The notes beneath the pieces are model-generated. The model made no database searches and had not been told where the DNA came from. It saw only the letters and a list, made by a program, of their open reading frames with translations. Of a DNA stretch of 64,000 nt, positions 1-9,836 are shown one piece after another (position 1 is the stretch's first letter; each line of letters begins with the position of its first letter). The position numbers and the translations under genes are program-made. Source of the stretch: Ancalomicrobiaceae bacterium (lineage in GTDB: Bacteria > Pseudomonadota > Alphaproteobacteria > Rhizobiales > Ancalomicrobiaceae); the NCBI GenBank assembly GCA_031291595.1, contig JARLIU010000014.1, forward strand, positions 1 through 64,000, given 5' to 3'.

Positions 1-1
1 G

Positions 2-523
2 CGCGACTGGAACCTTGCCACCGCCATGGTGATCAAGGGCGATGCGCTCGTCCAGGTGATGGGCGACTGGGCCAAGGGTGAATTCGGCGCCGCCAAGAAG
101 GAAGTCGGCAAGGACTTCCTCTGCTACCGCTTCCCCGGCACTGACGGTTCGGTGATCTACAACACCGACATGTTCGCCATGTTCAACGTCGCGGCCGACC
201 GCAAGGCGGCTCAGCTGGCGCTGGCAGACGCGACGATGAGCGTTGCCTTCCAATCGGCCTTCAACGTGGTGAAGGGCTCGGTCCCGGCGCGCATGGACGT
301 TCCGGACACCGCTTTCGACATGTGCGGCAAGAAGGGTATCGCCGACGTCAAGGCGGCCGATGCCAAGGGCACCTTCGTCGGTTCCATGGCGCAGAATTAC
401 GCCCAGCCGCCGGCGGTCGCTGGGGCCTATCATGACGTCATCACCAAGTTCTTCCACGGCGAGATCAAGACATCCGACGCCGCCGTCACCGAGCTGGTCA
501 AGGCGCTCAACAACGCCAAGTAA
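2..523 (+). CDS. Sugar ABC transporter substrate-binding protein, C-terminal part (5' truncated by window)
   Basis: Open frame from the window start; followed by two permeases and an ATPase; family 1 solute-binding-like C-terminus ([16 protein letters not shown]). Confidence 0.85.
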   Translation, partial: RDWNLATAMVIKGDALVQVMGDWAKGEFGAAKKEVGKDFLCYRFPGTDGSVIYNTDMFAMFNVAADRKAAQLALADATMSVAFQSAFNVVKGSVPARMDVPDTAFDMCGKKGIADVKAADAKGTFVGSMAQNYAQPPAVAGAYHDVITKFFHGEIKTSDAAVTELVKALNNAK

Positions 524-564
524 GATTGACGGTCCTTCGCTCGACAAATTCACACAGTTGCGTT

Positions 565-690
565 GTCATCCCGGCGAAAACCGGGATCCAATGCCGGCGC
601 AATTGGCGGACCGGCGCGGCAAGACTGAGCCCTTTCGGGGAGTCCTGTCGTGCCGGAAGGGAAGTGGATCCCGGCTTTCGCCGGGATGAC
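565..690. repeat. REP/BIME-like intergenic inverted repeat
   Basis: 26-bp arms gtcatcccggcgaaaaccgggatcca (565-590) and tggatcccggctttcgccgggatgac (665-690), inverted with one mismatch; each arm holds a smaller CCCGG/CCGGG dyad. Confidence 0.85.
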
Positions 691-768
691 ACCGATCGTG
701 GCGGCTTCGGCCACGGCCGACGTCTCCTGCCTCCGCGGGAGACCGATGCAGATCCGGGAGGGGAACCC

Positions 769-1713
769 ATGTCGACGATTGCCGCGCCCATTGCCACCGA
801 GCGCAGATCCAGCCCTCGCTTGCGCGCGCGCCTGCAGGATTGGCTGCCCAGGCTGGTGCTGGCGCCGTCCTTTCTGCTCGTACTGGTGTTCGTCTACGGC
901 TTCAACTTGTGGACGCTTTTCCTGTCGTTCACGTCGTCGAAGGCCTTCGCCTCGACCAAGCTGGTCGGCTGGGCCAACTACCAGAAGCTGTGGAACTGGA
1001 CCTTCGAATGGGATCCGCCGTCGGGTTGGTACACTGCGCTGGTCAACATGGGGATCTTCGGCGGCCTGTACGTCACTTTCTGCCTGGTCCTCGGGCTGAC
1101 GCTCGCCATCCTGCTCGACCAGAAGATCCGCGGCGAAGGCATTCTCCGCCCGATCTACCTCTATCCGCTGGCGCTCTCCTTCATCGTCACCGGCACGGCC
1201 TGGAAACTGTTCCTCGACCCGCGCATCGGCTTGGAAAAGGCCGTGCACGACTGGGGCTGGACCAGCTTCCATTTCGATTGGGTGGTGAACCCGCGCATGA
1301 TGATCTATTGCGTCGCCATCGCCGGCATCTGGCAGACCTCTGGCTTCGTCATGGCGATGTTCCTGGCGGGCTTGCGCGGCGTTGACGGCGAGATCCTCAA
1401 GGCCGCGCAGATCGACGGCGCCTCGGCCTTCCAGACCTACCGCCGCATCATCATCCCGATGATGCGGCCGGTGTTCTTCTCAGCGCTCGTCGTGCTCGCC
1501 CACATGGCGATCAAATCCTACGACTTGGTGTTGTCGGTCACCGGCAAGAACCCGGGCGGAGCCGCCGAACTGCCGTCGACCTTCATGTACTCCTACACGT
1601 TCACCCGCAACCAGATGGCGGTCGGCTCGACCAGCGCGGTGATCATGCTGATGACCATCGCCGCGATCATGGTTCCCTACATCTACTCCGAATTGAAGGA
1701 GAAGCCCCAATGA
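769..1713 (+). CDS. Carbohydrate ABC transporter permease
   Basis: Start MSTIAAPIATER; multiple TM segments; EAA-type loop (EILKAAQIDGASAFQTYRRIIIPMMRP). Confidence 0.9.
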   Translation: MSTIAAPIATERRSSPRLRARLQDWLPRLVLAPSFLLVLVFVYGFNLWTLFLSFTSSKAFASTKLVGWANYQKLWNWTFEWDPPSGWYTALVNMGIFGGLYVTFCLVLGLTLAILLDQKIRGEGILRPIYLYPLALSFIVTGTAWKLFLDPRIGLEKAVHDWGWTSFHFDWVVNPRMMIYCVAIAGIWQTSGFVMAMFLAGLRGVDGEILKAAQIDGASAFQTYRRIIIPMMRPVFFSALVVLAHMAIKSYDLVLSVTGKNPGGAAELPSTFMYSYTFTRNQMAVGSTSAVIMLMTIAAIMVPYIYSELKEKPQ

Positions 1714-2657
1714 GCGCCGGCGATCTCGTCACCTCCGCGCCCGGCCGCGAACCGGCACGCCACTCGCTCACGACGCGCATCGTCATCTACGGGCTGCTCA
1801 CCCTGTTCGCCTTCATCTACCTGATCCCGCTGGTGGTGATGGTGATGACGTCGTTGAAGCCGCTCGACGAGGTCACCGGCGGCAACATGTTCGCGCTGCC
1901 GCAGCGTCTGACCGTCGAGCCCTGGATCAAGGCCTGGGGCGAGGCGCGCATCGGGGTCTCCGACACGGCCGGCATCAACGGCTACTTCTTCAATTCGGTC
2001 AAGATGGTCGTCCCCGCCGTGCTGATCTCGACGCTACTCGGAGCCCTGAACGGCTTCGTGCTGACCAAGTGGCACTTTCCCGGCCACAAGATCGTGTTCG
2101 GCATGATGCTGTTCGCCTGCTTCATTCCGTTCCAGTCGGTCATCATTCCGATGGCGGTGATCCTCGGCGGCCTCGGCGACATCGGCCGTTCGCTGCACGA
2201 CGCCACCGGCTATTCCTTCGGCTTCGGCAACCCGACGGTCAATCTCGTCATCGTGCACGTGGTCTACGGCCTCGGCTTCACCACGCTGTTCTTCCGCAAC
2301 TACTACGAACTGTTTCCGACCGAACTGATCAAGGCGGCGATGATCGACGGCGCCCGCTTCTTCCAGATCTTCCGCCGCATCCTCCTGCCCAATTCGACGC
2401 CGATCTTCATCGTCACGGTGATCTACCAGTTCACCAACATCTGGAACGACTTCCTGTTCGGCTCGACGTTTGCTGCCGGCGACCAGGCGCCGATGACGGT
2501 CGCGCTCAACAACCTCGTCAATACGTCGACCGGCGTGGTCGAATACAACGTCAACATGGCGGCAGCGATCATTGCCGCCGCTCCCACCCTCCTCGTCTAT
2601 ATCGTCGGCGGCCGCTATTTCGTGCGTGGACTGATGGCCGGCGCCGTCAAGGGATAG
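1710..2657 (+). CDS. Carbohydrate ABC transporter permease
   Basis: ELIKAAMIDGARFFQIFRRILLPNSTP EAA loop; 4-bp overlap with the preceding permease. Confidence 0.9.
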   Translation: MSAGDLVTSAPGREPARHSLTTRIVIYGLLTLFAFIYLIPLVVMVMTSLKPLDEVTGGNMFALPQRLTVEPWIKAWGEARIGVSDTAGINGYFFNSVKMVVPAVLISTLLGALNGFVLTKWHFPGHKIVFGMMLFACFIPFQSVIIPMAVILGGLGDIGRSLHDATGYSFGFGNPTVNLVIVHVVYGLGFTTLFFRNYYELFPTELIKAAMIDGARFFQIFRRILLPNSTPIFIVTVIYQFTNIWNDFLFGSTFAAGDQAPMTVALNNLVNTSTGVVEYNVNMAAAIIAAAPTLLVYIVGGRYFVRGLMAGAVKG

Positions 2658-2661
2658 TGTC

Positions 2662-3774
2662 ATGAACGCTCTCGAAATCAGCGCTCTCCGCAAGCGCTAC
2701 GGCGCGCTTGAAATCCTTAAGGGCATCAACCTGACGCTCGAAGAAGGCGGTTTCCTGGTGCTCGTCGGTCCGTCCGGCTGTGGCAAGTCGACGCTCTTGA
2801 ACACCATCGCCGGCCTCGACAACATCTCTTCGGGCGAAATCCGCATCGGCGGGAGAAGCGTCAACGGCCTGCTTCCCTCCAAGCGCGACATCGCCATGGT
2901 GTTCCAATCCTATGCGCTCTACCCGAACATGTCGGTGGCCGAGAACATTACCTTCGGCATGGAGATGCGCGGCATTCCGAAGCCGGAGCGGGAGCGGGCC
3001 GTCGCCGACGTCGCCAGGAAGCTGCAGATCGAGCATCTTCTCACCCGCCGTCCGAGCCAACTGTCGGGCGGTCAGCGGCAGCGCGTCGCCATGGGCCGGG
3101 CGCTGGTCAGAAAGCCGAGCGTGTTCCTGTTCGACGAACCGCTGTCGAACCTCGATGCCAAACTGCGCGTCGACATGCGCGTCGAGATCAAGCGGCTGCA
3201 CCAGACCACCGGCTCGACCATCGTCTACGTCACGCACGACCAGATCGAAGCGATGACGCTGGCCACCAAGATCGCCGTGCTGAGGGACGGCGAGTTGCAG
3301 CAGGTCGGCACCCCGGCTGAGATCTACGACGAGCCCGCCAATCTGTTCGTCGCCGACTTCATGGGATCGCCGGCGATGAACCTCATCGACGCCACCCTGA
3401 TCAAGGTGGCGGGCGAATGGATGGTCCGGCTGGAGCGCAAGGAACATCCGCCGATCGTGCTGCCAGTGCCGGCCGGCATCGCCACCGACAGGCTTCCCGC
3501 CGACGGCAAGGTGATCTTCGGCATCCGGCCCGAGGCGGTGAACGACAGCGAATCGATCGATCGCAAGGCGAAGTCGGTGATGAAGTTCGAGGCGACCGTC
3601 GAGATCGTCGAGCCCGCCGGCGCCGACACCTTCGTCGTCATCCATGTCGCCGGCAAGGAACTGACGGCGCGCATGCGCTCCGACACCAGCGTTGCGGTCG
3701 GCGAAAGCCACACCTTCGCCTTCAACCTCGACAAGGCCGTGCTGTTCGATCCGGCCACGTCCCGACGCCTCTGA
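2662..3774 (+). CDS. Sugar ABC transporter ATP-binding protein (MalK/UgpC type)
   Basis: Walker [10 protein letters not shown], signature LSGGQRQR, Walker [13 protein letters not shown]-terminal regulatory domain. Confidence 0.95.
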   Translation: MNALEISALRKRYGALEILKGINLTLEEGGFLVLVGPSGCGKSTLLNTIAGLDNISSGEIRIGGRSVNGLLPSKRDIAMVFQSYALYPNMSVAENITFGMEMRGIPKPERERAVADVARKLQIEHLLTRRPSQLSGGQRQRVAMGRALVRKPSVFLFDEPLSNLDAKLRVDMRVEIKRLHQTTGSTIVYVTHDQIEAMTLATKIAVLRDGELQQVGTPAEIYDEPANLFVADFMGSPAMNLIDATLIKVAGEWMVRLERKEHPPIVLPVPAGIATDRLPADGKVIFGIRPEAVNDSESIDRKAKSVMKFEATVEIVEPAGADTFVVIHVAGKELTARMRSDTSVAVGESHTFAFNLDKAVLFDPATSRRL

Positions 3775-3786
3775 GACGATTAGGGG

Positions 3787-5307
3787 TTGGCACAGATGCC
3801 GTATCGGGAAACCGTCGACGTCCTCATCATCGGCTCGGGCATGGGAGGGGCGACCTTTGCCGCCGGCCTTGCCCCGACCGGCGCCCGGATCCTGATCCTG
3901 GAGCGTGGCGAACAGCTGAACGACAGTCCGGCGCTGCGCGATGCGCGCGCCATCTTCCAGAAAGGCGTCTACCGCCCGGACGAGCAGTGGATCGACGGCG
4001 CCGGCAAGCCGTTCAACCCCGGCAACTATTACTACGTCGGCGGCAATACCAAGTTCTACGGCGCCGCGCTGTTTCGCTACCGTGCCGAAGACTTCCGACC
4101 CGTCGCCCACCGGGATGGCACGACGCCGGGCTGGCCATTTCCCTACGACGAACTCGAACCCTGGTATTGCCGGGCTGAAAAGCTGTACCGGGCGCACGGC
4201 GCGCTCGGCGCCGATCGGACCGAGCCGCATCACTCCGAACCCTACCCCTTCGCGCCGGTGCCCGACGAGCCGGCCATCGCCCAGGTACGCGAGCGTATGA
4301 CGCGCGCCGGGCTGTCCCCGTTCTCGCTGCCGCTCGGCATCGACGTCGACCGCTGGCTTGCCCGTGCGCCGACGGGTTGGGATTCCTTTCCCGATGCCGG
4401 CCACGGCAAGATGGATGCCGAGGCCGGCGGGCTCGCCGCCGCGCTCGCCCATCCGAACGTCCGGCTGCTGACCGGCACCTACGTCGAACGGCTCCTCCTC
4501 GCCGCCGATGGCAAGCGGATCGCCGGCGCCGAGGTGGTCGAAGGCGGCGAGCGCAGCACCATCGCCGCTGGCATCGTCGCCGTGGCAGCCGGTGCGGTGA
4601 ATTCGGCGGCACTGCTGCTGCGTTCCGGCGACGGCGGCCTCGCCAATCGCTCCGGCGCGGTCGGCCGGCATTTCATGAACCACAATGCCTCCGCCGTGGT
4701 GGCGATCGATCCGCGCGTCGTCAACGACTCCATCTACCAGAAGACCCTCGGCATCAACGACTTCTATCTCGGCGACGGCAACGGTGGGCTGCCTTTGGGC
4801 AACATCCAGCTCCTAGGCCGGGTGACTGCGCCGATCCTCAAGTCCAGCATCCGCATGGCGCCGGAATGGGCGCTTCGGATGATGAGCCGACATTCGGTCG
4901 ACTGGTACGCCATGAGCGAGGATCTGCCCAATCCGGCGAGTCGCGTGACGATCGACGGGCAGCAGATCCACCTCGACTGGAAGCGCAGCAACTGGACGAC
5001 ACATCTGAAGCTTGTCGCCGCGTTGAAGGAGCGACTTAAGGCCGCCGGCTATCCGATCGTCGTCTCGAAGCCGTTCGACCGCCGCACGCCGTCGCATCAA
5101 TGCGGCACGGTGCGGATGGGGACGGATCCGGCGACATCGCCGCTCGATCTCACCTGCCGGGCCCATGACCATCCGAACCTCTATGTGGTCGATGCCTCGT
5201 TCCTGCCGACGTCGGCGGCGGTGAACCCGTCTCTGACCATCGCGGCCCAGGCCCTGCGCGTCGCCGACCATGTCGCGCGCGCCGAATTGCGAACCAACGG
5301 TGACTGA
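3787..5307 (+). CDS. GMC-family FAD-dependent oxidoreductase
   Basis: N-terminal GSGMGGATFAAGL FAD motif; C-terminal VVDASFLPTSAAVNPSLTIAAQALRVAD. Confidence 0.85.
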   Translation: MAQMPYRETVDVLIIGSGMGGATFAAGLAPTGARILILERGEQLNDSPALRDARAIFQKGVYRPDEQWIDGAGKPFNPGNYYYVGGNTKFYGAALFRYRAEDFRPVAHRDGTTPGWPFPYDELEPWYCRAEKLYRAHGALGADRTEPHHSEPYPFAPVPDEPAIAQVRERMTRAGLSPFSLPLGIDVDRWLARAPTGWDSFPDAGHGKMDAEAGGLAAALAHPNVRLLTGTYVERLLLAADGKRIAGAEVVEGGERSTIAAGIVAVAAGAVNSAALLLRSGDGGLANRSGAVGRHFMNHNASAVVAIDPRVVNDSIYQKTLGINDFYLGDGNGGLPLGNIQLLGRVTAPILKSSIRMAPEWALRMMSRHSVDWYAMSEDLPNPASRVTIDGQQIHLDWKRSNWTTHLKLVAALKERLKAAGYPIVVSKPFDRRTPSHQCGTVRMGTDPATSPLDLTCRAHDHPNLYVVDASFLPTSAAVNPSLTIAAQALRVADHVARAELRTNGD

Positions 5308-5311
5308 CCCC

Positions 5312-6919
5312 ATGCGTTACGACTACATCATCGTCGGCGGCGGCTCTGCCGGCTGCGTCCTCGCCAACCGCCTGAGCCTCGACCCGTCGATCAAGGTCCT
5401 GCTCATCGAGGCCGGCGGCGGCGATCGGAACCCCCTATTCAGGATGCCCGCCGGGTTTGCCAAGATGACCAAGGGCGTCGCCAGTTGGGGCTGGAGTACG
5501 GTGCCGCAGCGGCATCTGGGCGGCCGGGTCGTCTGGTACACCCAGGCCAAGGTCATCGGCGGCGGATCGTCGATCAACGCCCAGCTCTATACCCGCGGCA
5601 ACGCCAGGGATTACAACGCCTGGGAGCGCGAAGCCGGCGCCACCGGCTGGAGCTACCGCGACGTGCTTCCCTACTTCAAGCGCAGCGAGGACAACCAAAG
5701 GTACGCCGACGCCTATCACAGCTACGGCGGCCCGCTCGGCGTCTCCTATCCGATCAATCCGCCGCCGATCAGCCACGCCTTTCTCAGGGCCGCCCAGGAA
5801 GCCGGAATTCCGTTCAATGCCGACTTCAATGGCGAGACCCAAGACGGTATCGGCCACTATCAGCTGTCGACCCGCAATGCCGAGCGCTCCTCGGCGTCGA
5901 GCGCCTTCCTGCGGCCGGCCGAACGGCGAACCAACCTGACGGTCAGGCTCAACACCCAGACGCTGAAGATCGAGGTCGAAAACCGACGGGCGGTCGGCGT
6001 GACTGTCGCCAACCGCTCGGCGACCGAGACCCTCCATGCGGAGCGCGAGGTGATCCTGGCGTCCGGCGCGATCGGCTCGCCGCGCCTGTTGCAATTGTCG
6101 GGCATCGGACCGGCCGACGCGCTTCGGGCCGCCGGCGTGCCGATCGTGCACGAGTCTCCGGGCGTCGGCTCGAATATGCAGGACCATCTCGATCTCTATG
6201 CCATCTGCGAATGCACCGGCGACCATACCTACGACCGGGTGGCGCAGTGGCACCGCACGCTCTGGGCCGGCCTCGAATATCTGCTGTTCAAGACCGGGCC
6301 GGTCACCTCGACGCTGTTCGAGACCGGCGGCTTCTGGTACGCCGACCGCGACGCCCGCTCGCCCGACATCCAGTTCCACCTGGGGCTGGGCTCCGGCATC
6401 GAGGCCGGCGTCGCCCAGATGAAAAACCCGGGCGTGACACTCAACTCGGCCTTCCTCAGGCCGCGCTCGCGCGGCACCGTGCGACTGGCGAGCGCCGATC
6501 CGGCGGCGGCACCGCTGATCGACCCCAACTACTGGGAGGATCCGTACGACCGCGCCTGCGCCATCAAGGGGCTGCGGCTCGCGCGCGATATCCTGCGCCA
6601 GCCGGCGCTGAAGCCGTTCGTGCTGGCGGAGCGCTTGCCCGGCGACGATCTCGCCACCGACGACGACCTGATCCAATACGCGTACCGGTCAGCCAAGACC
6701 GATCATCATCCGGCCGGCACCTGCGCCATGGGGACAGGCGCCGACGCCGTCGTCACCCCCGACCTCAGGCTCAGGGGTCTAGACGGCTTGCGTGTCGCCG
6801 ACGCCTCGGTCATGCCATTCGTGCCATCGTCGAACACCAACGCCCCGACGATCATGGTAGCGGAAAAGGCCGCAGACCTCATTCTCGGCAAACCGGCGTT
6901 GGTCGCGGCGGACCTTTGA
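5312..6919 (+). CDS. GMC-family oxidoreductase (choline/alcohol dehydrogenase-like)
   Basis: YDYIIVGGGSAGCVLANRLS; HPAGTCAMG; VADASVMPFVPSSNTNAPTIMVAEKAADLI. Confidence 0.92.
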   Translation: MRYDYIIVGGGSAGCVLANRLSLDPSIKVLLIEAGGGDRNPLFRMPAGFAKMTKGVASWGWSTVPQRHLGGRVVWYTQAKVIGGGSSINAQLYTRGNARDYNAWEREAGATGWSYRDVLPYFKRSEDNQRYADAYHSYGGPLGVSYPINPPPISHAFLRAAQEAGIPFNADFNGETQDGIGHYQLSTRNAERSSASSAFLRPAERRTNLTVRLNTQTLKIEVENRRAVGVTVANRSATETLHAEREVILASGAIGSPRLLQLSGIGPADALRAAGVPIVHESPGVGSNMQDHLDLYAICECTGDHTYDRVAQWHRTLWAGLEYLLFKTGPVTSTLFETGGFWYADRDARSPDIQFHLGLGSGIEAGVAQMKNPGVTLNSAFLRPRSRGTVRLASADPAAAPLIDPNYWEDPYDRACAIKGLRLARDILRQPALKPFVLAERLPGDDLATDDDLIQYAYRSAKTDHHPAGTCAMGTGADAVVTPDLRLRGLDGLRVADASVMPFVPSSNTNAPTIMVAEKAADLILGKPALVAADL

Positions 6920-7128
6920 GGCTCGCTGCCACGTCATCGGGGCATTTTTCGAAGTCCAATCCGCCTGACGGACCCATCTGGTGAGCGTATCCGGCTGCCG
7001 GCAAAATCATATCGAATGCAGACGATGTCTACGACTTTAGCAGCAGCAGGCAATTTCACCAGTTGCAAGCGTTTGGACTTCTTCAAGAAAGAACCTGTAA
7101 ATCATACTGACAGCGGGACACCGTAGGG

Positions 7129-8736
7129 GTGCGATTCGGACGCGGCGGCGCTGTGTCTGAAGCGTGCCCGACAACGGCGTCCCATAAAGCCTTCGCGGGT
7201 GCCACCGGCGAGATCCGGCGCCACCGGCGCGAGGGGCATGCGGTTAGGATGGCTCAGGTCATGCAATCATCATTGCCAGCTTCTTCCCGAGAACCGCGAC
7301 CGACCGACGATGCGGCATCGATGTTCCAGCTCGCGCCCATCTCGCTGTGGGTCGAGGACTACTCCGGGGTGAAGATCCAGCTCGAGGAATGGCAGCGCCA
7401 GGGCGTCACCGACATCCGCGGCTTCCTCGTCGCCGACCGCTCGCGGGTCAAGCACTGCGCCGGATTGATCCGTGTCATCGACGTCAACCGCCGGACGCTC
7501 GAACTGTTCGAGGCGGAAGACCTGATCCGCCTCGTCGCCAACCTCGATCATGTCTTCCGCGGCGACATGTTCGAAAGCCATATCGACGAACTGGTGCAGC
7601 TGTGGGACGGCAAAGGCAGCTTCTCCGGCCAGACGGTCAACTACACGCTGTCGGGCCGCCGCATGGACATCCGCTTGAACGGCGCCGTCCTGCCCGGCTA
7701 CGAGGCCGACTGGTCCCGCGTCCTCGTCTCGATCGACGATATCAGCGACTACGAGGCAGCCCGGCGGGCGCTGGCCGCCAGCGACGCCTACGCCCGCGGC
7801 TTGTTCGACCATTCGCCGGTGTCGCTGTGGGTGGAGGACTTTTCCTCGGTCAAGAAGCTCATGGACGAAGTCAGGGCCTGTGGCATCGTCGATTTCCGTA
7901 CCTTCACCGACGTACATCCCGAGTTCATCGATCGCTGCATGAGCGAAATCCGCATCATCGACGTCAACGAGGAGACGCTGAGGATCTTCCGGGCGGTCGA
8001 ACGGGAAGACCTGTTGTTGCGCAAGCACGAGATCTTCCGCGATGCCATGCGGCGACCGTTCTGCGAGCAGTTGATCGAGCTGTGGGCCGGCAAGCTGATG
8101 CAGCAGCGCGAAGTCGTCAACTATTCGCTCGACAGCGACGAACTGCACTTCCTGATGCAGTTCTCCGTCCTGCCGGGCCACGAAGACGACTGGTCGCTGG
8201 TGCAGGTGGCGCTGACCGACATCACCGCGCGCAAGAAGGCCGAGGCCTATCTGGAATTTCTCGGCATGCACGACGTGCTCACCAAGCTGCACAACCGCTC
8301 GTTCTACGTCGATGAACTGCAGCGGCTTGAGCGCAGCCGTCTCGCGCCGATCACCATCGTCATGGCCGATCTCAACGGCCTGAAGGCCACCAACGACGAA
8401 TTCGGCCATGCCGCCGGCGATCAGGTGTTGCGGCGCGCCGGCGAAATCCTGATGGCGGCGGTGGAGCGACCGGCGAAGGCGGCACGGATCGGTGGCGACG
8501 AATTCGTCATCCTGATGCCGGGCGCCGACGAGCGTGCCGGGCAGGCGATGATCGAGAACATCCTGCGGCTGTCGGAACTCAACAACCAGTACTACGGCCG
8601 CAGCACCGTGAGCTTTTCCATGGGCGTGGCCACCGCCCGGCCCGGCGAGCCGCTCGAAGAGGTTGCCAAGCGCGCCGACGTGCTGATGTACCAGCAGAAG
8701 CGCAACCGTCCGTCGCGTTCGCTGCCCCATTCGTGA
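7129..8736 (+). CDS. Tandem PAS-like sensor diguanylate cyclase
   Basis: Two homologous N-terminal domains (SLWVEDYSGVK / SLWVEDFSSVK) then GGDEF domain (RIGGDEFVILMPG). True start uncertain (in-frame ATG near 7249-7261 possible). Confidence 0.88.
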   Translation: MRFGRGGAVSEACPTTASHKAFAGATGEIRRHRREGHAVRMAQVMQSSLPASSREPRPTDDAASMFQLAPISLWVEDYSGVKIQLEEWQRQGVTDIRGFLVADRSRVKHCAGLIRVIDVNRRTLELFEAEDLIRLVANLDHVFRGDMFESHIDELVQLWDGKGSFSGQTVNYTLSGRRMDIRLNGAVLPGYEADWSRVLVSIDDISDYEAARRALAASDAYARGLFDHSPVSLWVEDFSSVKKLMDEVRACGIVDFRTFTDVHPEFIDRCMSEIRIIDVNEETLRIFRAVEREDLLLRKHEIFRDAMRRPFCEQLIELWAGKLMQQREVVNYSLDSDELHFLMQFSVLPGHEDDWSLVQVALTDITARKKAEAYLEFLGMHDVLTKLHNRSFYVDELQRLERSRLAPITIVMADLNGLKATNDEFGHAAGDQVLRRAGEILMAAVERPAKAARIGGDEFVILMPGADERAGQAMIENILRLSELNNQYYGRSTVSFSMGVATARPGEPLEEVAKRADVLMYQQKRNRPSRSLPHS

Positions 8737-8749
8737 TCCGGCACGGCCG

Positions 8750-9832
8750 CTACCGACGGGCGGACCAGCCCGCTTCGGCTGGTTTCGCCATCCGGCCGGC
8801 GACGAGTCGGGCGATCCACGGTCCGGCCAGCAGCACGAACAGGAACCGCGCCGTCTGCATGGCCATGACGAAGGCGACGTTCACCTTGTTCGAGGAGGCG
8901 GAAATGATGGCGACCGAATCGGCGCCGCCGGGGCTGGTAGCGAGATAGGCGGTCAGCGGATCGACGCCGACGACAGCGACCAGCAGCGCCGCAAAGCCGC
9001 CGCATAGCGCCACCAGACAGACGATGGAGAGGACCAGCCGCGGCAGCGCCTTGGCGGCGTAGACCAGGATCGCGCGGGTGAAGCGCAGCCCGATGCCCCA
9101 GCCGACCATCAGATAGGCGAGTGCTAACAGCCAGGGCGGCAACTCGATGGTGAGCTGCCCGGTATCCTGCAGCACCGCCCCGGCGACCATCGGGACGAGC
9201 ATCGGTCCAGCCGGAATGCGAAACAGTCTGCCGGCGATCGCCCCGACGCCGATCACGGCGATCGTCGCGACCAGCGACGGCCAGGCCGGCGCGGGGAACC
9301 AGTCGATTGCGGGCGGCGTGCCGGATGCCGACGTCCACAGCCGCGCCACCAGCGTGGCGACCACCGCGACGATGACGACCCGCAGATATTGCATGAAGGC
9401 GACCAGCCGGACATCGGCGCCATAGGCTTCCGCCATCAGCACCATGGCGGTGGCGGCGCCCGGTGCCGAGCCCCAGATGGCGGTAGATCCCGGCAGCACC
9501 TGCCAGCGCGCCAGCAGCCAGCCGAGGACCGTGCTGGCGGTAACGACCGAGACCACGCCGAAAGCAAGCACAGGCCAGCTGTGGCCCATTTCGGCGAACA
9601 CCGGCGTCGGGAAGGCGCGGGCGATCATGCAGCCGATCACCCCTTGCGCCGCGAAGAACAACGACTGCGGCACGCGCAGCACGGCACCGGCGGCCGAGAA
9701 CACGACGGCCGCAGCCATCGCGCCGAGCAGCAGCGCTGCCGGCAGCCGGAAATGCTCCAATGCCGCAATCAGCGCGATCGACAGGGCGGCGAGTGCGGCC
9801 CAGGCGATGGCCGGCTTGAGGCGGGCGCTCAT
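8750..9832 (-). CDS. AbrB-family (ammonia monooxygenase-like) membrane transporter
   Basis: About 10 hydrophobic segments; GSAPGAATAMVLMAEAYGADVRLVAFMQYLRVVIV and SPGGADSVAIISASSNKVNVAFVMAMQTARFLFVLLAGPWIARLV AbrB repeats. Confidence 0.85.
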   Translation of the reverse strand: MSARLKPAIAWAALAALSIALIAALEHFRLPAALLLGAMAAAVVFSAAGAVLRVPQSLFFAAQGVIGCMIARAFPTPVFAEMGHSWPVLAFGVVSVVTASTVLGWLLARWQVLPGSTAIWGSAPGAATAMVLMAEAYGADVRLVAFMQYLRVVIVAVVATLVARLWTSASGTPPAIDWFPAPAWPSLVATIAVIGVGAIAGRLFRIPAGPMLVPMVAGAVLQDTGQLTIELPPWLLALAYLMVGWGIGLRFTRAILVYAAKALPRLVLSIVCLVALCGGFAALLVAVVGVDPLTAYLATSPGGADSVAIISASSNKVNVAFVMAMQTARFLFVLLAGPWIARLVAGRMAKPAEAGWSARR

Positions 9833-9836
9833 TCCG

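Noticed and set aside
2647-4683. 678-aa minus-strand ORF
   Set aside because: Antisense to ABC ATPase and GMC genes; same codon-bias artefact.
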